A DNA stretch of 64,000 nucleotides from CAZPBO01 sp964584815. Lineage in GTDB: Bacteria > Planctomycetota > SKW154. Shown here piece after piece: positions 8,844 through 17,551 of the stretch. The notes beneath the pieces are model-generated. The model did not search any database. It was not told where the DNA came from and worked only from the letters and a program-made list of their open reading frames with translations. Location of the stretch: NCBI GenBank assembly GCA_964584815.1, contig CAZPBO010000001.1, forward strand, positions 30,431 through 94,430, read 5' to 3'. The translations under genes and the position numbers were made by a program. The number at the start of each line of letters is the position of its first letter. Position 1 is the first letter of the stretch.

Positions 8844-10503
8844 CCTCTTCCCCCCTTATCCTGCGCCACAAAGAAACCGCTTGGCGAAAACGCTCCTTCG
8901 GCAGCGGGGAATGCTCACCCAGCGCTTCATCAAAAAATTTCTGGGGCAATCTGTCATGTTCGGCACCGCGTCCAAACCTCTCATTCAACTTTCTCTCAAG
9001 CGCGTATATCCGCTTCCCGACATCCATAAGTTCTTCTGCGCTTATCTGAAGCCCATATGCGCCGCTTAATGCAGCCGCAAACTCTTCCTCCGTCGCCCCG
9101 AGAAAGGCGAATTTGCATACGCCCAACGAATCACAAACCGCGCTCCTGTCCTGCAGCACAGCCAGATACTCCGCCTTCCCCGCAAAGGTGAACCGCTTAA
9201 GCGGACGCGGCTTACGCAGAATTTCAGGCGCCACCATATATCCCCGCAAATGGCACCCACCCCGTGTGCTTGTGGCATAAGCCAGCCCCATACCCCAGCA
9301 ACCCCGTGGGTCGTACGCCGGCAACTCAAGGTTGCGAACTGCAACAGCCGCATCCCCAAATGCTTGCGCCCCCTCACACGCCTGATGCTTCCCCTCTAAC
9401 ACCGCCTCCACATCCTTTATGAAATCTGACGGTTTTGGATACACCCCTTTCTGCGCATAAAACGCCGCCAACGCGCCACCAAGGCTTATTGTGTCGGCAC
9501 CATAGCGGTTGGCGAGGTTGTTGACATATCTTATGGTCTCATAGTCAAAGATACCACAGTTTGGTCCCAGCATAGCGACAGTCTCATACTCGGGGAGAGG
9601 CTTGCCGTTCTTGCGGCGCTTACAGGCGATTGGGCAGCGAACACACCCAGCCCGCGCCGCACCCGCTGTTGTTACATCCGCAAACAGCGCTCCCGCTTCC
9701 TCCAATCCCGTCTTGCTGAAGTTGAACATCGGCAGGATTCCCAGCCAGTTGGTTATCGCCACAAGAAACGGGGTTCCGAAGGCGGAAAGCGCCTTGACGG
9801 GAGGGCTGGCGGTCAGAAGCCGTTTTATGGCGTCTGTCGCGGAGGAAAAAAGATGCGGGTCGGCGGGCTGACGGCGCAGCAGCGGCGCACGCACAACCAC
9901 CCCCTTTAAGTTGCGTGCGTGAAAGAGCCTGCCAAGCCCACCGCGACCAAAGGCGTGATGCTTATCCACCATAACGCAGGCAAAATCCACATCAGCAGAC
10001 GCCGCAGAACCCACCACAGCAAAAGAGGCATCATCCCCCACATACGCGGCAAACTCATCAACCGCACTGTCCCAGATATTTGCTGCGTCGGTAAACGAGA
10101 CACCTTCAGGAGTGACCTCAACCACAGTGGGATGTTTCGCCCGCCCACGGAGCACAAGAAGGGCTACGCCGGCTGCAGCAAGCCTTGCGCCGAATCCTCC
10201 ACCTGCGCTTGAATCAAACACCGTCTTCGTCTTCGGAGAGCGCGTGACCAGACTGCAACGCGATGAGGCTGCAACCCCAAAAACAGCCAGCGGTCCCACC
10301 GCGAACACAAGTGGAACCTCATCAATACCCCAGCAGTCGGTTTGATATAAATAAGATAGCCCCAGACCCCGCCCACCAAGCCAACTTCTGAAGCGCCCCT
10401 CGTCCAATGCGCATTCTGTTACGGTTCTGGTCTCAAGGTCAACCTCAACTTGACGACCGAAAGGCGTTTTTTGGGGGTTATGGTTTCTTGGGCAGGCGCA
10501 CAC
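8806..10503 (-). CDS. aldehyde ferredoxin oxidoreductase family protein
   Basis: This tungsten (or molybdenum) bis-pyranopterin enzyme of about 565 residues oxidises aldehydes to acids with ferredoxin. The AOR N domain contains GGRGLGLSYLY and GPLAVFGVAASSRCSLVTRSP. A [4Fe-4S] site CVRCPIACKR (about 286-295) has its fourth Cys in DSLGVCKF near the C-terminal third. The only plausible start is GTG 10503, overlapping the upstream zinc-ribbon gene by 26 bp, and the usual N-terminal GWTGKIL-type motif is replaced by PFGRQVEVDL. Together with the aldolase downstream it suggests an anaerobic aldehyde-oxidising route. A second, distant AOR-family gene (BamB-like) lies at 35542. Confidence 0.92.
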   Translation of the reverse strand: MCACPRNHNPQKTPFGRQVEVDLETRTVTECALDEGRFRSWLGGRGLGLSYLYQTDCWGIDEVPLVFAVGPLAVFGVAASSRCSLVTRSPKTKTVFDSSAGGGFGARLAAAGVALLVLRGRAKHPTVVEVTPEGVSFTDAANIWDSAVDEFAAYVGDDASFAVVGSAASADVDFACVMVDKHHAFGRGGLGRLFHARNLKGVVVRAPLLRRQPADPHLFSSATDAIKRLLTASPPVKALSAFGTPFLVAITNWLGILPMFNFSKTGLEEAGALFADVTTAGAARAGCVRCPIACKRRKNGKPLPEYETVAMLGPNCGIFDYETIRYVNNLANRYGADTISLGGALAAFYAQKGVYPKPSDFIKDVEAVLEGKHQACEGAQAFGDAAVAVRNLELPAYDPRGCWGMGLAYATSTRGGCHLRGYMVAPEILRKPRPLKRFTFAGKAEYLAVLQDRSAVCDSLGVCKFAFLGATEEEFAAALSGAYGLQISAEELMDVGKRIYALERKLNERFGRGAEHDRLPQKFFDEALGEHSPLPKERFRQAVSLWRRIRGEEDGGDDKVRQEDC

Positions 10504-10747
10504 GCAGCGGATCCCTCACATAAAGGTTGGCGCACTGACCGCACAGGTCAAGAGTAAAATCGCGGTTGAGTGGGTCGTCCTCCACCTCCTCCTCGTCTTC
10601 ATCAAACAACCAGTCTTCACTGCTGTCTGGTGAGTCGTCATCATCGTCTCTGTCGGCAGGACGCGCCTCAACAAAGATGAGAACCCGATACCGCTTCTCA
10701 AAGCGGCTTATCACCCTTCCACAAAGGTCGCAAGTGTAGTGTATCAT
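10478..10747 (-). CDS. small CxxC...CxxC zinc-ribbon protein with acidic loop
   Basis: The protein has 89 residues. ATG 10747 is chosen because GGAGGT lies seven bases upstream; the longer frame to 10852 runs through the promoter. Cys6/Cys9 (CDLC) and Cys69/Cys72 (CGQC) form two zinc knuckles, separated by a highly acidic stretch with many Asp and Glu (about 31-58). No family is recognised. It is the first gene of the AOR-aldolase-GAF operon and overlaps the AOR gene, so it might be a metal or protein-interaction partner of the AOR; this is a guess from position. Confidence 0.75.
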   Translation of the reverse strand: MIHYTCDLCGRVISRFEKRYRVLIFVEARPADRDDDDDSPDSSEDWLFDEDEEEVEDDPLNRDFTLDLCGQCANLYVRDPLRVRLPKKP

Positions 10748-10777
10748 AGCCCAACCTCCGCCCATACACAGCAAGCC

Positions 10778-10806
10778 AGGATACGACGACAGTTGAGAAA
10801 AGGCAA
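10778..10806 (-). promoter_or_regulatory. putative promoter of the zinc-ribbon/AOR operon
   Basis: On the minus strand TTGCCT (10801-10806), a 17-nt spacer and TATCCT (10778-10783) lie about 30 bp before the ATG at 10747. Confidence 0.42.
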
Positions 10807-10832
10807 GCCAAATATCCACTCGCTGATAAAAG

Positions 10833-10861
10833 TTGTATAAAGCGGATGGCACCTGTAAAAT
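10833..10861 (+). promoter_or_regulatory. putative promoter of the fabG operon
   Basis: TTGTAT (10833-10838), a 17-nt spacer and TAAAAT (10856-10861). This position supports the downstream fabG start at 10891 rather than the in-frame ATG at 10846, which lies inside the promoter. Confidence 0.45.
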
Positions 10862-10890
10862 ATGGGCGGTTTTTGTTGAGGGAGTTGGGG

Positions 10891-11634
10891 ATGCTGCTTA
10901 AGGGGAAGGTAGCGCTTGTGACAGGTGGGAGCAGAGGGATAGGTCGCGCGTGCGTTTTGGAGTTGGCACGCGAAGGTGCTGATGTCGCCTTCACATACAG
11001 GAGCCGCGCGGATGCGGCAGCGGAGGTGGAAGAGGAGGTGAGGAGACTTGGACGCCGCGCCAAAGCATACCAAGCCGATGTGTCCGATTTTGCCCGCGCC
11101 GCTGAAGTGGTCGCCTATGTCCTCAAAAACTTCCAACACCTTGACATCCTTGTCAACAATGCCGGCATAAACCGCGATGCCGTTTCGTGGAAGATGTCAG
11201 AGGAGCAGTGGGACAGCGTGATAGAGACCAACCTGAAAGGCTATTTCAACTATATTCGTCATACAGCGCCGATATTCAAGGAGCAGAAAAGCGGCAAGAT
11301 TGTGAACATAACCAGCATAAACGGCTTGCGTGGCAAGTTCGGACAGACCAACTATTCAGCCGCCAAAGCGGGGATAATAGGTCTGACAAAGGCGTTGGCG
11401 AAGGAGTTGGGACGCTACAATGTCAATGTGAATGCGGTGGCACCCGGTCTCATAGAGACCGACATAATGCGTAACGCACCGCAGAAGGTCGTGGAAATGG
11501 CGCTTGCGGAGATAGCGCTGGGGCGCATTGGGAAACCTGAAGATGTGGCGTCTGTTGTCGTATTTTTGTGTAGCGAGAAAGCACGACATATAACAGGTGA
11601 GGTGGTGAAGGTGGACGGAGGGCAGTATATATGA
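10891..11634 (+). CDS. fabG: 3-oxoacyl-[acyl-carrier-protein] reductase (SDR family)
   Basis: This is an NAD(P)H-dependent short-chain dehydrogenase that reduces 3-oxoacyl-ACP in fatty acid elongation. The start at ATG 10891 (GGAG 6 nt upstream) gives 247 residues, standard for FabG. Visible elements are the cofactor motif TGGSRGIG (about 10-17), NNAG in LDILVNNAGINRD, catalytic Ser in NITSING, catalytic Tyr/Lys in YSAAKAG and the C-terminal EVVKVDGGQYI. It heads an operon with a HEAT protein, hutI and an aminotransferase. Members of this family reduce many substrates, so a role outside lipid synthesis cannot be excluded. Confidence 0.93.
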   Translation: MLLKGKVALVTGGSRGIGRACVLELAREGADVAFTYRSRADAAAEVEEEVRRLGRRAKAYQADVSDFARAAEVVAYVLKNFQHLDILVNNAGINRDAVSWKMSEEQWDSVIETNLKGYFNYIRHTAPIFKEQKSGKIVNITSINGLRGKFGQTNYSAAKAGIIGLTKALAKELGRYNVNVNAVAPGLIETDIMRNAPQKVVEMALAEIALGRIGKPEDVASVVVFLCSEKARHITGEVVKVDGGQYI

Positions 11635-11644
11635 GGTGTCTGAT

Positions 11645-13563
11645 ATGGTGGCGTTGATGCTGGTAGCGGTTGTTCTGCAGTTATCTGACAGACCGCTGAC
11701 AGCCGAGCAGAGGAAGGCGCTTCAGGAGGCGCAGAACGACATAAAAAGCGACGACCCTGACAGGATGTATGAGGCGGCGTCGCGCCTGATACGGATGCGC
11801 CACCGCCAAGCCGTAGCCGCCCTAACCGACGCCTTCAAAAGCGGCGATAAGGTGCTGCGCTTGAAGATAGCCAAAGCGCTTGCTGACAGAAGTTCCTATC
11901 TCAGTGAGGCGGTTTCGGGATACAGCGAACTTCTGGAGGCGGCATCTGTCTGCAAAGACAAAGCGGTTCTGGAGCAGATTGAGCGCGCATTGGTGGGTGC
12001 GCGGCGTCCCAACAGAGCCCATGTCAGCGCTTTCCTCGCACAACTCGCCGCCCGTAGAACCACCGCCGCACCACTTATCGCATCCGTCTTCCAGCGCCTG
12101 CCCCTTGATAACTGGCGCGAAGTCGGAAACGCCATCACCGCCGCCGAATCACTCTGGTCATCCGACGATGCAAAAAAAATTCTCTCCGCCGTCAACCGAG
12201 CCCTGTTCAGAAACTTCAAAACCCCTCAAGAAGCGTCTTCCTGGTTTGAGAAAAACAAAAATCGCTCTTTTCGCGATGTGTTGGGAGAGATAAGAAAGAC
12301 CGTGGATAAGATGCGTCACCTAATCCTAAAGCATATCCGCGATAAGATAGCGCTGATATCCAAGATACCGCCGAAGGAGCGGGAAAAGGAGTGCCTTGCG
12401 CGGCTTTCGGACAAAGAAGAGGCGGTGGAAGTGAAGGAGTTTGCGATTAGGGAGTTGGGCAGGCTGAAGGCGAAGGCGCAGGCGAATGTTGTGGCGGGGT
12501 TCTTAAAGAGTGAGGATGAGAGGTTGCGTGTGGCGGCGGCGTGGGCGTTGAGCCAGATGGGAGCGGTCAGGTTCGCACGCCAAATCGCCGAACTTCTTAA
12601 ATCGGAATCAGAGCAGGAAAGGTTGGCGGCGGTCAAGAGCCTTATGCGTCTGGAAAGCGCTCCTTCTGATGCGTTATGTGAAGCGCTTAAGGAGGAAAAA
12701 TCCGAGACCGTTCTGAAAGCGCTTCTTGAAGCGGTGGTGGCGCTAAAACCTGCTGGGATAGCCGATGTTATCGTGACAAAGTTCTTCGTCAAATCGGGTG
12801 ATAAACTGCTTCTGCGGGAGAAGGGTGAGTCTGGGAGAGCGGTGGCTCGCGCTTTGGCAGCGGTCGCCTCAGGTGGAGGGAAACCTGTGCTTTCTGCTCT
12901 CCTTGCCTTGACGGAGAACGCAGATGCAGCAATTAGGTATGCCGGATGCGAGGGGCTTGGCGCATTGGGAGGGGATTTGGCAAGGTCAAGGCTTTCGGAG
13001 ATGGCGAGCAAGGACAAGGAGCCTGGTGTTCGTGCCGCTGCCATAAGGGCACTTGTGCACACAGCCAAACCGAGCGAGAAAGAGATAGATGTTCTGCTCG
13101 GGGCGCTGGGGGCGAAGGAGAAAGAAGTGTGCGAGGCGGCGCTTGATGGACTGCGTCGCGTGACGGGAGTCGTCGGCAATCATAAGGTAGATATGGNNNN
13201 NNNNNNNNNNNNNNNNNNNNNNNNNNNNNNNNNNNNNNNNNNNNNNNNNNNNNNNNNNNNNNNNNNNNNNNNNNNNNNNNNNNNNNNNNNNNNNNNATAG
13301 CGACGCTGCTTGAACAGCAAGCCAAGTTTGCAGAGGCATATGAGGAGTTGAAGAAGGCGCAAGGACTGTTGCCTCCGGAACGGGCTGAGTCAATATTCAT
13401 AAAACGCCTTTCTCTGGTTGAGCGTATAGCGACGGAGAAGAAGGACAAAAACACCGCTGCGGCGTTGCTGAAGGAATGCAGCGAGCAAGCAAAACGGCTG
13501 AAACTTTCCGAATCTGCGCTGAAGCGGCTTGAGAACCTGAAGAAAAGGCTACTGGGAGGTTGA
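11645..13563 (+). CDS. HEAT-repeat protein, probably exported, interrupted by an assembly gap
   Basis: ATG 11645 follows GAGGTG and begins a short hydrophobic signal (MVALMLVAVVLQLS). Two-helix HEAT repeats follow over the whole visible length, for example blocks beginning VAGFLKSEDERLRVAAAWAL and ADAAIRYAGCEGLGALGG. The 100-N gap (13197-13296) hides part of the gene. The reading frames before and after the gap differ, so the true gap length is not 100 bp. After the gap, TPR-like helices (LLEQQAKFAEAYEELKKAQ) run to the TGA at 13561-13563. It is probably a protein-interaction scaffold of unknown partner. The fabG stop is about 10 bp upstream, and hutI starts 2 bp downstream. Confidence 0.8.
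13197..13296. other. assembly gap (100 N)
   Basis: Exactly 100 N, a scaffold gap of unknown real length inside the HEAT-repeat gene. The reading frame changes across it. Confidence 0.99.
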
Positions 13564-13565
13564 AA

Positions 13566-14810
13566 ATGGAGGTTGTTGACCTCGTCGTTAAGGGCGCGTC
13601 CGAGATTGTCACCGCAAAAGGGACAAAGCCCTTGCGAGGGAAGGACTTGCGTGTTGAGGTCTACAGAGACCATGGCATCGTGGTAAGAGATGGGCAGATA
13701 CTGGCGCTGATGCCTGAAAAGGAGATAAAGGAGCGTTACAGTCCTCAGATGACGATTGACGCAGAGGGTTGTTGCGTGACAGCGGGATTCGTGGACGCTC
13801 ACACCCATATAGTGTTTGGAGGCAGCCGGCATGAGGAGTTTGAGCGCCGCGTTAAGGGCGCCACTTACAAGGAGATATCACAGGAGGGCGGCGGGATAAT
13901 GTCAACCGTGCGTGCCACCCGCCAAGCATCTGAAGAAACCCTGCTTGAGACGGCTTGGGCACGCTTAAACAATGCCTTAACCTGCGGCACCACCACCCTT
14001 GAGATAAAATCGGGTTACGGACTTGAGACAGAAACGGAACTGAAGATGCTGCGTGTGATAAAGCAACTTGACCGTGAGCATCCTATAGACATCGTTGCGA
14101 CCTTTCTGGGCGCGCATGCTATTCCTCCTGACTTCTCCGACCGACCCGACGATTATGTCCGATTGGTGACTGAGGAGATGCTCCCGCAGGTGGCAAAAGA
14201 GGAACTGGCGCAATTCTGTGATGTCTTCTGCGAGGAAGGCTATTTCAATGTTGAACAGACAGAAGCGATACTGAAGAGGGCAAAGGAGTTGGGGCTGGGG
14301 TTGCAGGTCCACGCTGAGGAGTTCTGTTTGTTGGGTGGTGCGAAACTGGCGGCGAAGTTGGGGGCTGCCGCTGCATCGCACCTTCTCCGCGTAGACGACG
14401 CCTCAATAAAGGCGCTTGCGGATTCAGAAACGGTTGCCGTTCTTTTGCCTGCGGTCTCGTTCTTCCTGAAAGAGGATTACGCACCCGCCCGCAAAATGAT
14501 AGATGCTGGTTGCGCCGTTGCTCTTGCGACCGACTGCAACCCAGGCTCTGCTTTTGGCGAGTCAATGCAGTTTGTCCTAACGCTTGCGTGCCTGTATCTT
14601 GGGATGAGTCCGTCAGAGGCGCTGGCGGCGGCAACCCTCAACTCCGCCTGCGCGGTGGGAATGGGTGAGACTGTTGGCACACTTGAGCGCGGAAAGATGG
14701 CGGATATCCTTGTCTGGAAATGCACAGACTACCGCGAAATTCCATACCATTTTGGAATAAACCAGATAAAATGCGTTGTTAAAACAGGTCAATTGGTGCT
14801 TGAACGCTGA
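13566..14810 (+). CDS. hutI: imidazolonepropionase
   Basis: HutI hydrolyses imidazolone-5-propionate to formiminoglutamate in histidine degradation. ATG 13566 follows GGGAGG; the product is 414 residues, typical length. The amidohydrolase metal site is visible: FVDAHTHIVFGGSR (two His near 75), HAEEF in the central barrel and the Asp in ALATDCNPGS. IKSGYGLETE and GGGIMSTVRATR are family signatures. No hutH, hutU or hutG gene is nearby, so the rest of the pathway must lie elsewhere or the enzyme works on a related compound. Confidence 0.95.
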   Translation: MEVVDLVVKGASEIVTAKGTKPLRGKDLRVEVYRDHGIVVRDGQILALMPEKEIKERYSPQMTIDAEGCCVTAGFVDAHTHIVFGGSRHEEFERRVKGATYKEISQEGGGIMSTVRATRQASEETLLETAWARLNNALTCGTTTLEIKSGYGLETETELKMLRVIKQLDREHPIDIVATFLGAHAIPPDFSDRPDDYVRLVTEEMLPQVAKEELAQFCDVFCEEGYFNVEQTEAILKRAKELGLGLQVHAEEFCLLGGAKLAAKLGAAAASHLLRVDDASIKALADSETVAVLLPAVSFFLKEDYAPARKMIDAGCAVALATDCNPGSAFGESMQFVLTLACLYLGMSPSEALAAATLNSACAVGMGETVGTLERGKMADILVWKCTDYREIPYHFGINQIKCVVKTGQLVLER

Positions 14811-15919
14811 TGATGCTCTTCTCTATCAAAGGTGAAGTTGAGGAATTGAGAAAAGAGTTTGAAAGCGCCTTCAAACGGCTTCTTGACACAGCCCGCTTCA
14901 TTGAGGGAGAGGAGGTAGAGGGGTTTGAAAGGGAGTTTGCGGAGTTCTGCTCGGCGCCGTATTGTGTGGGCTGTGCCAACGGAACGGATGCTCTGATAGC
15001 GTCGTTGTGGGCGCTGGGGATAGGTTGTGGTGATGAGGTGGTGCTGCCGGCGTTGACATTTACGGCGACGGCGGAGGCGGTGGCTCTTGTGGGCGCTCGC
15101 CCCGTCTTTGCTGATATCAACGCCGACGGTGACTACAACATAGACCCTAACGCAGTTGAGGCGGCGATAACGCCTCGCACAGCCGCTGTTATTGCCGTTC
15201 ACCTCTACGGTGTGCCTGCAGACATATCTGCTCTGCGCCGCATTGCGCGCAAACATCGTCTGGCGTTGGTTGAGGACGCCGCGCAGGCACACGGCGCCCG
15301 CTACAAAGGCATACCGGTCGGCTCACTCGGCGATGTAGCCTGCTTCTCCTTTTACCCCACCAAGAATCTGGGTGCTTTCGGGGACGCGGGTGCCGTCACA
15401 ACGGCTGATGCCGAGATAGCCCGCCGTGTCCGCCTCTTCATAAACCACGGCAGAAAGACCCACACCGAACATGTTGCTGTGGGACGCAACGCCCGCATGG
15501 ATGCTTTCCAGGCAGCGGTTTTGCGTGTGAAACTGCGCCGTCTTCAGAACTGGCTCACCAGACGCCAACACATCCGCCAACTCTATGAACAGTTCCTCGC
15601 AAATCAGAACGGTGTTTTTGTGCGCAGACCTGCCACCGATGTTGAGCCTGCCTGGCATCTGATGATTGTTGAATGTGACGACAGAGACAGGGTGCTTTCC
15701 GCCTTAAAAGAGAGAGGAATTCCCTGCGGGGTGCATTACCCTACGCCGCTTCACCTTATGAGTGCGTGGTCGTATCTTGGCTACGCCAAAGGAGCCTTCC
15801 CAAACGCTGAGAGAGCAACACAAAGAATCCTTTCCCTTCCCGTGCATCAGTATCTGTCTAACGCGGATGTCAAGCACATCAGCCAGACCCTTCTTTGTTG
15901 CCTGCAAGGTAGACTCTGA
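14810..15919 (+). CDS. DegT/DnrJ/EryC1 family sugar aminotransferase
   Basis: This PLP-dependent aminotransferase of 369 residues probably aminates a keto-sugar nucleotide for cell-surface polysaccharide. Start ATG 14810 overlaps the hutI stop (TGATG). Family motifs are GCANGTDALIASLWALGIG (cofactor phosphate region), VEDAAQAHGA (Asp contacting the pyridine nitrogen), the Schiff-base Lys in SFYPTKNLGAFGDAG, and the C-terminal HLYGVPADISAL and GIPCGVHYPTPLH. The sugar substrate cannot be read from the sequence. The 3' end overlaps the convergent membrane-protein gene by 41 bp. Confidence 0.92.
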   Translation: MMLFSIKGEVEELRKEFESAFKRLLDTARFIEGEEVEGFEREFAEFCSAPYCVGCANGTDALIASLWALGIGCGDEVVLPALTFTATAEAVALVGARPVFADINADGDYNIDPNAVEAAITPRTAAVIAVHLYGVPADISALRRIARKHRLALVEDAAQAHGARYKGIPVGSLGDVACFSFYPTKNLGAFGDAGAVTTADAEIARRVRLFINHGRKTHTEHVAVGRNARMDAFQAAVLRVKLRRLQNWLTRRQHIRQLYEQFLANQNGVFVRRPATDVEPAWHLMIVECDDRDRVLSALKERGIPCGVHYPTPLHLMSAWSYLGYAKGAFPNAERATQRILSLPVHQYLSNADVKHISQTLLCCLQGRL

Positions 15920-16235
15920 ACGCGCTGACGGCAAAGAAGGAGTAAGCGAAGAAGAAAAAGAGAGTCATTCTGCTGTAGGCGTATGCCCAACCGAGAAAGG
16001 AGATGGCAAGAGAGAAAAAAGCGGCGGATACGGTGGCGACAGCGACCCTTATTATGTTCTGCAAAGGATTTTGTGAAGGCTTGCAGAACCAGAGAGCAAC
16101 AAGCATGACGAGCGCTGACAAACTGACCGCGCCGAGGTGGAGGTGAGACAAGTGGCGTGAGGAACCGAAGGCGGCGCGACTGCCAAACGCCGCTATCGCA
16201 CACAAAAAAACGATGAACGCCTCCGTCGCCCTCAT
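15879..16235 (-). CDS. small four-helix membrane protein
   Basis: ATG 16235 forms an ATGA overlap with the upstream lipoprotein gene and has GGGGAG in front, giving 118 residues; the longer frame (to 16367) lies inside the upstream gene. About four hydrophobic segments are visible (FIVFLCAIAAFG, LSALVMLVALWFC, VSAAFFSLAISFLGWAYAY, LFFFFAYSFFAVSAF). No family is recognised. It is the last gene of the FGE-like/pseudocaspase operon and could be its membrane anchor or a small transporter. Confidence 0.7.
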   Translation of the reverse strand: MRATEAFIVFLCAIAAFGSRAAFGSSRHLSHLHLGAVSLSALVMLVALWFCKPSQNPLQNIIRVAVATVSAAFFSLAISFLGWAYAYSRMTLFFFFAYSFFAVSAFRVYLAGNKEGSG

Positions 16236-17551
16236 CTCTCCCCGCTCCCAAACGCCCCACCCACAACCCAGATAGTCTGCTTTACACGGCGGATGCGCAG
16301 TTGGCGCCTGAACCAGTAGGTTATATCCGCACGCAAAGACTCGCTGTCCAGACGCCTCTTGCGCCACCTCCTCACATAACGGCAGAAAAGGTCCGCAAAC
16401 TGTGTTATCCCTCCCACATAAGAGTCGCGTTCACCTGGTCGGCAGGAGGCAAGAAGCAGCCATCCACCTATGTCGGGCAATGCTTTCGGGGACAGCCGAC
16501 CGTCCACTATTATGAGACAATCACGCACCCCAGACTCCCGTAAATCCTTTAATGTCTGCTGCAGTTTCATCTCACCGCCGTTTAACGAAAAGCCACCTTT
16601 GCCATCCGATTCAAGACCTATGTAGACAAGAGCGCGTGTAACTTTCCGTTTTTTCAACTGCGTCATCAGGTCGGAAAGCCGTTTTGGGGTTGGCAGGACA
16701 AGAACAAAGCGCGCATCAGGATAACCAAAGACGGTTGAAACTGCCTCAAAGATTTTCTCCGCCGAACGCTTCTTCCTGTGTTCTACAATAGCAAGTGTCA
16801 GAAACTTTATCGGCTTCTTCGGGACATGCTTGCGGGGAGTAGGAACTCCAAGCCACGCAAGCAGTTTCTCCCTTCTGCTTATCCCCACCTTGCGAAAGAA
16901 ATCGGAAAGAGCAGTTAAAACGGCTGCCTTGGCTTCCTCCTGTAGACGGGGAATTGCGTGTTCTGCAACACGCCTCAGATTGTGGGGCTTGAGCCATTTC
17001 GGAACAAACCATATTCCCCAGAACTTAAATCCCCTTTGCCAGTCGTTCAAAACGACTTCTGTCTGGATTTTTTGTCTGGTCTGGAAAAGAGGAGTGGCTC
17101 CGCGGAAAGGCGAAACCACCTTCACCTCTATCTGCCCAGTCACCTTGTATTTTTCGTCCGCTATAAGGGCGCTAAGAAACTCCGAAAGCGACCAGACGAT
17201 GATTTTAGGCACGCGCCATTTGGTGCGTGCAAGAAACCGCGCCTCCACCTTACCCGTCTTCAAACGAACTATGAGGTGGAATTTCGGAGAAGCGGTCCTA
17301 TCAGAAATATGGGGTAGGGCATCAGGAGTTACCCGCTTAACCGAGGCGAAAAGCAACTCAAGGGCTTTTGCGACTTCCACGGGGTCAGGGAAAGGTGGTT
17401 CGGAGTTATGCTCACAGACCACGGCGACCCGAAGCGGCAGGGGTGCATTAACACTGCGGAGGGCGTTCTGAACCGCAACACGGTTCTCAACAGGAACAGG
17501 CGCAACAACAGCACAGCCCCCAGCGACCACAACCAGAACCGCCCACCGCAT
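16232..17551 (-). CDS. caspase-fold-like lipoprotein lacking catalytic residues
   Basis: The protein has 439 residues, with a probable lipoprotein signal (MRWAVLVVVAGGC, Cys13). A lipoprotein-like N-terminal half of unknown family spans about 30-250. The C-terminal part follows the strand-helix order of a caspase/peptidase C14 p20 domain: RALVYIGLESDG (about 306-317) stands where SGHG is expected, CLIIVDGRLS (about 345-354) where DACFSG is expected, and WLLLASCRPGERDSYVGG with FADLFCRYV matches the LLAAS-PGE-FT-L region. The catalytic His and Cys are both missing, so it is a pseudo-enzyme candidate. The gene is coupled to the FGE-like gene (TAATG) and the membrane-protein gene (ATGA). The fold assignment is by eye and moderate. 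Confidence 0.62.
   Translation of the reverse strand: MRWAVLVVVAGGCAVVAPVPVENRVAVQNALRSVNAPLPLRVAVVCEHNSEPPFPDPVEVAKALELLFASVKRVTPDALPHISDRTASPKFHLIVRLKTGKVEARFLARTKWRVPKIIVWSLSEFLSALIADEKYKVTGQIEVKVVSPFRGATPLFQTRQKIQTEVVLNDWQRGFKFWGIWFVPKWLKPHNLRRVAEHAIPRLQEEAKAAVLTALSDFFRKVGISRREKLLAWLGVPTPRKHVPKKPIKFLTLAIVEHRKKRSAEKIFEAVSTVFGYPDARFVLVLPTPKRLSDLMTQLKKRKVTRALVYIGLESDGKGGFSLNGGEMKLQQTLKDLRESGVRDCLIIVDGRLSPKALPDIGGWLLLASCRPGERDSYVGGITQFADLFCRYVRRWRKRRLDSESLRADITYWFRRQLRIRRVKQTIWVVGGAFGSGER

Noticed and set aside
10748..10852. N-terminal extension of the zinc-ribbon protein
   Set aside because: The extension covers the promoter and ribosome site; the Met at 10747 has an ideal GGAGGT.
12316..13832. 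Long antisense frames opposite the HEAT gene and hutI
   Set aside because: They are opposite clear homologues, low in complexity (Ser/Ala/Arg-rich), and one spans the N gap; shadows of the coding strand.
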